From assembly GCA_003252395.1 (NCBI GenBank), contig QKEL01000008.1, positions 1 through 64,000 of the forward strand: DNA of 64,000 nt, given 5' to 3'. Below the pieces are notes generated by a model. It was not told where the DNA came from. It did no database searches and saw only the letters and a program-made list of their open reading frames with translations. This document shows positions 58,805 to 64,000 of this stretch, one piece after another (within the stretch, counting starts at the first letter, position 1; each line of letters starts with the position of its first letter). This DNA is from Spirochaetales bacterium (GTDB lineage Bacteria > Spirochaetota > Spirochaetia > Treponematales > Treponemataceae). The position numbers were made by a program, and so were the translations under genes.

Positions 58805-58833
58805 ATTATAGGTCTCAATGGGCTTGAGTACAA
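58805..58833 (-). promoter_or_regulatory. Promoter of the FecR gene, near-leaderless
   Basis: On the minus strand TTGTAC (58833-58828), a 17-nt spacer and consensus TATAAT (58810-58805). The -10 ends 11 nt before the ATG, giving a leader of about 4-5 nt and no Shine-Dalgarno. It lies in the 24-bp gap between divergent start codons. Confidence 0.65.
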
Positions 58834-59765
58834 GCGCGATAGACAATAGCCTTACCGACCCCGGCATTAACGCCATACTCGCCCAATCCGCCGAGCCGGA
58901 ACCGGGGTACCGGGCAGTCTGTCGCTTCAGTCAGAACGAAGACCAGTTTTCCGTCCTCGCGGATACTTACGAGGTGCCTTCGTTTCCCGTTCACCATAAT
59001 TTCCAGAATCACGTCCCTCCCGACGGCTACGTAGAGGCCCTGTCCGTCGTGTTGCGCCGCGTAACGAAACTCGCGCCGCGGCTCCTGGCCGGAACCAGCT
59101 GGTTTTTCGACGCCGCCAACATTCACGCTCCCGGCTTTTTCCGCATCGAGCGGTACGGCGGGCGCGCCTACCTCTACCTGGCCAGGATCGACCTCTCCTG
59201 CCGCCCCCTGGACTCCGAGATAATCGCCGCGGGCAGCAATAGCTACACCCATCGGTTTCGGACCAACCGGCTTTACCATGAAAGCGACTGGTTCCCCCTC
59301 TCCCCCGACTTTGACGCCCTGAGCGGGGATCCCATTTCCTTCGACCAGACCATACCCGTGACCTGGAAAGGCGAATCGGGCGAAGGCTACATGATCCACG
59401 GCATATGGATGGACGCCGACATAAACAAGTTCTTCAGCAAGCTGGTGCTGCCGAAAGGCAAGCGTAACCACCCGTTCTATCCGGTAACCTGCAAGCACCG
59501 GTGCGTGAGCGTGAACGCCCTGGGCCTGGAACCGGGAACCAACGATTTGGGGCCGAAAACGCTGCACGGCATTCGCGAGCGGCTTGAGCCCGATTTGGAC
59601 GCGATCCTCGAGGACCTGCAAAACGCGGCGTTTTCCGAGCTTCTCCCCCTTTATAGGGAACTGAAGGCAAAAATCCCCGCGGAGCTTGGCGAGCCCTGGG
59701 CGAACCTGAGGGTAACCCCCTATCTGAATGACCGTGAGCACAAGGAGTACACCGTTGAGTTTTGA
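58818..59765 (+). CDS. Unknown 315-residue protein upstream of murD
   Basis: A soluble protein with no signal peptide or membrane helix. It is rich in aromatic residues and His, with segments such as SWFFDAANIHAPGFFR, YTHRFRTNRLYHESDW and PVTCKHRCVSV. I recognise no family. It sits 24 bp from the divergent fecR-like gene, and its 3' end overlaps murD by 11 nt, so it is cotranscribed with murD. A weak AGG lies 5 nt before the ATG, and TATTAT ends 8 nt before it. Confidence 0.75.
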   Translation: MGLSTSAIDNSLTDPGINAILAQSAEPEPGYRAVCRFSQNEDQFSVLADTYEVPSFPVHHNFQNHVPPDGYVEALSVVLRRVTKLAPRLLAGTSWFFDAANIHAPGFFRIERYGGRAYLYLARIDLSCRPLDSEIIAAGSNSYTHRFRTNRLYHESDWFPLSPDFDALSGDPISFDQTIPVTWKGESGEGYMIHGIWMDADINKFFSKLVLPKGKRNHPFYPVTCKHRCVSVNALGLEPGTNDLGPKTLHGIRERLEPDLDAILEDLQNAAFSELLPLYRELKAKIPAELGEPWANLRVTPYLNDREHKEYTVEF

Positions 59766-61170
59766 CCCCCGATTCACCAAGGCCCCGTTCAAGACCGAGG
59801 CGGACATAGCTGGCCTGCGCGTCACCGTTATGGGTCTGGGCCTTAACGGCGGCGGCCTTGCGAGCGCCCGCTTTTTCGCCTCCCGGGGAGCCCTCGTCAC
59901 GGTTACCGACGGCAAGGGCGAAAAGGATCTCGCGCCCTCGATTGAAGCGCTTTCAGACTTGAAAGGCATACGCTACGTGTTGGGTCGCCATGAAGAGCGG
60001 GACTTCGTCGAAGCGGACACGGTCATAAAAAACCCGGGAGTGAAACTCGCCGGCAATCCCTACCTCGGTTTGGCCCGTTCCATCGAGACCGACGTTTCCG
60101 CCTTTCTCCGGCTTTCCGATTCGCCTTTATTGGCGGTGACCGGCAGCAAGGGAAAGTCCTCCACGGTCAGCGCCCTCCATTTCGGCCTGGACGAACTCGG
60201 CTATCGGTCCTTTCTCGGCGGGAACATCACCGTGAGTCCCCTCACCTTCCTGACGGAAACGGGACCGGATACCCCGGTAGTACTCGAATTGTCCAGCTGG
60301 CAACTTGCCGACCTTCGTGGCCGAGGGCTCCTCAAGCCCAAAGTCGCCATTCTCACCCCGATAATGCCCGATCACCAGAACTGGTACGGCGGCATGGAGC
60401 CCTACGTCGCGGACAAAAAAGTCATATACGCGGACATGGGACCGGATTCCCACCTTTTATGCAATCGGGACGACGAATGGGGACCGGTCTTTCGCCGCGA
60501 AACCGCCGCGACGCCCCATTGGTATTCGGAGCGACCCTTTCCGGACCAGCCGGGCGCCTGGCTCGAAGGCGACGGCACCGGATGGATGCGCGAGGAAGGG
60601 ATGTCGCGGCCCCGCATGATACTGCCGGGAGAACTTGCCGTTCCGGGCTTTCATATGAGGCAGAACCTCCTGAACGCGGCCCAGGCCATGGTCCTCTTCG
60701 GCGCCGATCCGGACCGGACGGGCGAGGCTCTCTCGCGGTTTCCCGGCATTACCCATCGCCTGGAATTCTTCCATGAGGAGAACGGAACCCGCTGGTATAA
60801 CGATTCCGCAGCCACCATCCCCGAGGCGGTGGCCGCCGCCCTGGGGTCCTTCGAAGCGCCCGTAGTGCTCCTGACGGGAGGCACCGACAAGAATCTTGAC
60901 TTTACCCCCCTGGCCCGCGTCGCGTCCCGGGCGAAAAAAATACTTCTCCTCGCGGGAACGGGGACGGATAAGCTCGTTCCCCTGCTGCAGGAACGCTCAA
61001 TCCCCTTTGAGGGGCCCTTTAGCGATCTGACGGGCTTGGTCCAAGCCGCCAGAAACGCGGCGCAGAGCGGCGACGTGGTCCTCTTCTCCCCGGGCGCCAC
61101 GAGTTTCGGGCTATTCCGAAACGAATTCGACCGGGGAGACAAATTCCGCGCGGCGGTCTTGGAAAAATGA
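59755..61170 (+). CDS. murD: UDP-N-acetylmuramoylalanine-D-glutamate ligase
   Basis: 471 residues from the TTG at 59755, chosen because AAGGAG lies 7 nt upstream. The ATG at 59728 lacks a site and would overlap the previous gene more. The ATP motif GSKGKSST, the central LELSSWQL and the Mur-ligase C-terminal domain with VLLTGGTDKNLDF are intact. It adds D-Glu to UDP-MurNAc-Ala. Confidence 0.95.
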   Translation: MSFDPRFTKAPFKTEADIAGLRVTVMGLGLNGGGLASARFFASRGALVTVTDGKGEKDLAPSIEALSDLKGIRYVLGRHEERDFVEADTVIKNPGVKLAGNPYLGLARSIETDVSAFLRLSDSPLLAVTGSKGKSSTVSALHFGLDELGYRSFLGGNITVSPLTFLTETGPDTPVVLELSSWQLADLRGRGLLKPKVAILTPIMPDHQNWYGGMEPYVADKKVIYADMGPDSHLLCNRDDEWGPVFRRETAATPHWYSERPFPDQPGAWLEGDGTGWMREEGMSRPRMILPGELAVPGFHMRQNLLNAAQAMVLFGADPDRTGEALSRFPGITHRLEFFHEENGTRWYNDSAATIPEAVAAALGSFEAPVVLLTGGTDKNLDFTPLARVASRAKKILLLAGTGTDKLVPLLQERSIPFEGPFSDLTGLVQAARNAAQSGDVVLFSPGATSFGLFRNEFDRGDKFRAAVLEK

Positions 61171-61198
61171 TTGAGGACCCGAAAAACGGGTCTATACT
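61171..61198 (+). promoter_or_regulatory. Leaderless-type promoter of the cyclase gene, overlapping a hairpin
   Basis: TTGAGG (61171-61176), a 16-nt spacer and TATACT (61193-61198), ending 6 nt before the ATG at 61205. The spacer is the hairpin GACCCG-AAAAA-CGGGTC (61176-61192), which may also end the murD transcript. Confidence 0.55.
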
Positions 61199-61204
61199 CA
61201 TGGT

Positions 61205-63880
61205 ATGAAAAAGTATCTTCACCTTATCGTCCCGTCGGTAACGGTCGTACTGTGCTCGCTTCTCGCCCTCACCACCCTTGACCATAAAGTGTACGACGCC
61301 TTTCTCCACGCCACGCCCCCGTTAAAGGAAGACCCTTCGGTGCTCGTGGTGAATATCGACGATCGCGCGGTGGAAAACGTGGGCTTATGGCCCTGGAACC
61401 GCGACATCATGGCCGACGCCATCGTGCTCATGAAGGAGCTCGGCGCCGCGACCGTGGTATTCGACCTGAGCTACCTGAACCGGAGCCCGGTGAAAGTGGA
61501 CCCGGCCTACGTTCAGGAAGAATTGCCCGGCTACCTGGACGAAAGCTTTGCCCGCATGGACGATACCGTGGCCCAGGTGATGGACGCGTTCGAGTCCCGC
61601 TTTATAGGTCCGGAAGACGCGGCGGAATACAAGGCACAGATACTCGCCTTCAACCGGGAAATCAAGAACGGGCTCGACGCCTCCATCTCCTACGTATCCC
61701 GAGACCTTGACGATTACTTCGCGAAGGCGCTCCGCTTCTTCGGCAATTCCTACCTTACCCTGACCATGGTGAAGGCAAAAGACATTCAGGGCGAGGAAAA
61801 AACGCTACACGTCGCCGAAGGGGACCGGAAGCTCCTCGAAGGCCGCATTGCCATGAAGTCGGTAGACGGCGGCGCCGACGCGAAAACGCCCGAGCTCCCG
61901 GGCATAATCCCCAGCATCGCCATGCTCCTGTCCCAGGCCCGCAATGCGGGATTCGTCAACGCGGAACCCGACGCCGACGGGTATCGCCGACGGGTAAACC
62001 TCTTGTACAAATGGAACGGAAACTACTACGGGCAGCTTATCATGCCGCCGCTCCTGGACCGCTTGGGGAATCCGGCGGTATCCGTTACCGATTCGCGCAT
62101 TACCCTGTCAGGCGCCCGGGTGAACGGCGAGGAGCGTACCGTCATCATACCCCGCGCCTCGGACGGTTCCGTTCTGATAGATTGGCCGAAGAAAAAATAC
62201 GCGGACTTTCATTCGGTCTCCGCGTCTGACCTCGTGAATTACGATATGATCGAGCGGGACCTCGCGGAAAACCTACGTTTCATGAAAGACTCCGGCTTTT
62301 TTACGTACTGGGAGGGGAATGAAACGCCCCTGGAGCTGTACGACGCGGCGGCGTACGTCCGGGAAGAGCTCGGAACGGGTGACGACCCGGAGAACGGCAT
62401 TACCTTCGAGAATTGGCTATCGTACCGGGAACGCTTTTTCGCGGTGACCGATACGTACCTAAACGGCGACACCGAACGGATAATCCTCGACACGGGGCTC
62501 GACGAGGCGACCGTTGATTTCGTCGCCGAACTGTTCGCCACCGCCCGATACCAATACGGGGAAATGGCGATCCTGCGCGACCGCCTCGCGCCCATCATGA
62601 AAGGCGCCTTCGCCATAATCGGGGTGACCGTCACGTCCATGACCGACGTGGGATTGACGACCTTTGAGGAGCGTTTCCCCAACGTGGGCATCCACGCCAC
62701 CCTCGCCAACATGATCCTGTCGGAAAGCTTTCTGGACGACTCGCCCCTCTGGGTGTCCATCCTGATTGCCCTGGCGCTGTCCCTCGGTCTCGGCTGCATC
62801 ATCAAGAGATTCGACACCAAGACGGCCCTGCCGCTCGGCATTGGGGCCCTCGCCCTCACGATCGTGGCCCTCTTTACGTTTTTCTATTTCTCGCGCCGCT
62901 ACGTGGGCGTCGTTATCCCCTTCGCCTCGGGGGCGGCCAGTTTTCTCGCGCTGTCGGGCCTAAGCTTCCTCACCACGATACGGGAAAAATCCTTTCTTCG
63001 ATCGGCATTCTCGCGATACCTTTCCCCCGCGGTCATTAACGAGATCATCAATGATCCCTCCAAGCTCAATCTCGGCGGCGAAAAACGCGAAATGACGGCG
63101 ATATTCACCGATCTCCAGGGCTTTTCGTCGATTTCTGAAAAGCTTGACCCGACCGATCTCGTTGCCCTGCTCAACAAGTATCTGACCGCCATGAGCGATA
63201 TCGTCCTTGACAACCGGGGAACCATCGACAAATACGAGGGCGACGCGATCATTGCCTTCTTCGGGGCGCCCATACCCATCGCGGACCATGCGGCCTTGGC
63301 CTGCAAAACGGCCCTGGCGATGAAACGGGCCGAGACGGAGCTGAACGGGCGATTCATGGCCGAGGGGCTCTCCCCAACGCCGCTTTTCACGCGAATCGGC
63401 ATCAATACCGGCGATATGATCGTGGGAAACATGGGTACCCAAAACAAGATGGACTATACGATCATGGGAAACGCGGTGAATCTCGCGTCCCGGCTCGAGG
63501 GCGTCAATAAACTGTACAGAACCGGGGGCATCCTCCTGAGCGAGTACACCAAGGCGGCCATCGGCGACGAATTCCTGACGCGACCGTTGGATCGGGTGCG
63601 GGTAGTGGGAGTGAATCGGCCGCTGAGGCTCTACGAGCTGATCAATACCGTCGAGGAAGCCTCGGAAGACCAGCATAGGGCGGCGGCAGATTGGGAGCGG
63701 GCCCTTACTTCCTTCGAGGCGCGAAATTACGAAGACGCGCGCCGGAAATTCGAAGCCCTCCTGGCCGCGAAAGCCGACGATCGCGTGGCCGCGTTATACG
63801 CGGAACGGTGCGCGGCGTTTTTCGCCGAACCTCCCGAGCCGAACTGGGACGGGGTCTTTAACCTGTCCCAAAAATCGTAA
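61205..63880 (+). CDS. CHASE2-domain class III adenylate cyclase
   Basis: 891 residues. An N-terminal membrane helix (about 5-23), a periplasmic CHASE2 sensor (about 35-500), three membrane helices (about 515-590) and a class III cyclase domain (about 620-790). Metal-binding Asp residues are in FTDLQGFS and YEGDAI. The adenine-selecting Lys is in DKYEGDA, and Asp/Thr and Asn/Arg lie in DYTIMGNAVNLASR. It should make cAMP in response to an external signal. A TPR-like tail (about 805-860) follows. An out-of-frame ATG-GTA-TGA overlaps the start. Confidence 0.93.
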   Translation: MKKYLHLIVPSVTVVLCSLLALTTLDHKVYDAFLHATPPLKEDPSVLVVNIDDRAVENVGLWPWNRDIMADAIVLMKELGAATVVFDLSYLNRSPVKVDPAYVQEELPGYLDESFARMDDTVAQVMDAFESRFIGPEDAAEYKAQILAFNREIKNGLDASISYVSRDLDDYFAKALRFFGNSYLTLTMVKAKDIQGEEKTLHVAEGDRKLLEGRIAMKSVDGGADAKTPELPGIIPSIAMLLSQARNAGFVNAEPDADGYRRRVNLLYKWNGNYYGQLIMPPLLDRLGNPAVSVTDSRITLSGARVNGEERTVIIPRASDGSVLIDWPKKKYADFHSVSASDLVNYDMIERDLAENLRFMKDSGFFTYWEGNETPLELYDAAAYVREELGTGDDPENGITFENWLSYRERFFAVTDTYLNGDTERIILDTGLDEATVDFVAELFATARYQYGEMAILRDRLAPIMKGAFAIIGVTVTSMTDVGLTTFEERFPNVGIHATLANMILSESFLDDSPLWVSILIALALSLGLGCIIKRFDTKTALPLGIGALALTIVALFTFFYFSRRYVGVVIPFASGAASFLALSGLSFLTTIREKSFLRSAFSRYLSPAVINEIINDPSKLNLGGEKREMTAIFTDLQGFSSISEKLDPTDLVALLNKYLTAMSDIVLDNRGTIDKYEGDAIIAFFGAPIPIADHAALACKTALAMKRAETELNGRFMAEGLSPTPLFTRIGINTGDMIVGNMGTQNKMDYTIMGNAVNLASRLEGVNKLYRTGGILLSEYTKAAIGDEFLTRPLDRVRVVGVNRPLRLYELINTVEEASEDQHRAAADWERALTSFEARNYEDARRKFEALLAAKADDRVAALYAERCAAFFAEPPEPNWDGVFNLSQKS

Positions 63881-63881
63881 A

Positions 63882-63918
63882 AAAAAGAGGCAACCGTCAG
63901 GGGCGGTTGCCTTTCTAT
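63882..63918. terminator. Terminator between the cyclase and the right-edge gene
   Basis: AGGCAACCG (63888-63896) pairs with CGGTTGCCT (63904-63912), with A and T runs on the two sides. It can serve both converging genes. Confidence 0.85.
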
Positions 63919-63950
63919 TCCGATGGGGTACGCGTTCGAAAGGGGCATTC

Positions 63951-64000
63951 CTATTCGGAATCGACCCACTCGATGTCTACCTCGGCCTCGCTCGCGCGCG
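63951..64000 (-). CDS. Partial CDS at the right edge, C-terminus only
   Basis: The minus strand reads in frame into ...RASEAEVDIEWVDSE followed by TAG (63953-63951), just after a bidirectional terminator. The position and composition suit the end of a real gene, but 15 residues do not identify it. Confidence 0.5.
   Translation of the reverse strand, partial: RASEAEVDIEWVDSE

Noticed and set aside
58815..59969. A 384-codon minus-strand frame opposite the unknown gene before murD
   Set aside because: The plus-strand frame has protein-like composition and coupling to murD. The minus frame runs across the FecR promoter and into the murD start.

Overview
The window looks like a chromosomal segment of a high-GC spirochaete, probably a Treponema relative (order Treponematales). 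Reasons: SpoVG, an LCP protein and a DUF5312-like protein in a Gram-negative-type gene set with many lipoproteins and periplasmic proteins; a MurE whose amino-acid-selectivity motif is not the diaminopimelate type; and the gene order ispE-spoVG-rplY-tilS-ftsH-lepA. Genus and species cannot be fixed from sequence reading alone. Most of the window is dense housekeeping sequence with very short intergenic gaps.

Layout. 1-402: AT-richer, foreign-looking DNA with the start of an unidentified gene. 403-1021: two nested inverted-repeat elements built around copies of the tRNA-Pro 3' end, then tRNA-Pro(CGG) and tRNA-Asp(GTC). 1175-4335 (+): a SurA/PpiD-like foldase and a DUF115 protein. 4316-15143 (-): ispE, spoVG, tRNA-Gln(TTG), rplY, tilS, ftsH, a TPR/Ca-repeat exported protein, an HtrA-like protease and lepA. 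15308-15574 (+): a small hyperacidic protein. 15667-22679 (-): argS, then rplU-prp-rpmA, then obgE-nadD-yqeK-LCP-rsfS. 22802-25657 (-): pgeF, a DUF5312-like gene, tRNA-Glu(CTC) and tRNA-Gln(CTG). 25714-37506 (-): apt, tsaD with a divergent polysaccharide deacetylase, an RpoD/RpoS-family sigma factor, an M20 peptidase, galE, an ABC-F ATPase, an SH3-domain lipoprotein and an MFS-HEAT fusion. 37531-42452 (+): pepF and a propeller-GGDEF diguanylate cyclase. 42477-48880: an FGE-fold protein, recQ, a small membrane protein, hisH-hisF, a DUF4386 protein, an outer-membrane-like protein and a TetR regulator with a long palindromic operator. 48968-53683 (-): a Gld-type ABC exporter cluster. 53741-63880: queD, then a wall cluster (murE, ddl, a DapF-like pseudoenzyme, an unknown gene, murD) interrupted by a fecR-like gene, then a CHASE2-adenylate cyclase. 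The right edge holds the C-terminus of another gene on the minus strand.

How it works together: the cluster is mostly growth machinery (translation factors, ribosomal proteins, tRNAs, tRNA modification by TilS and TsaD, ribosome maturation by Obg and RsfS), envelope proteostasis (FtsH, HtrA, foldase) and peptidoglycan synthesis. Two nucleotide second-messenger enzymes (c-di-GMP and cAMP) with large exported sensor regions add signalling.

The most interesting signals are: (1) a recurrent promoter architecture in which a good -35/-10 pair ends 6-8 nt before the start codon and no Shine-Dalgarno is present, implying leaderless mRNAs for at least eight genes, several as face-to-face divergent promoters; (2) small elements whose termini are inverted copies of the tRNA-Pro 3' end; (3) a DapF homologue lacking both catalytic cysteines next to a non-DAP MurE; (4) a Prp protease gene next to an L27 gene with no cleavable extension.
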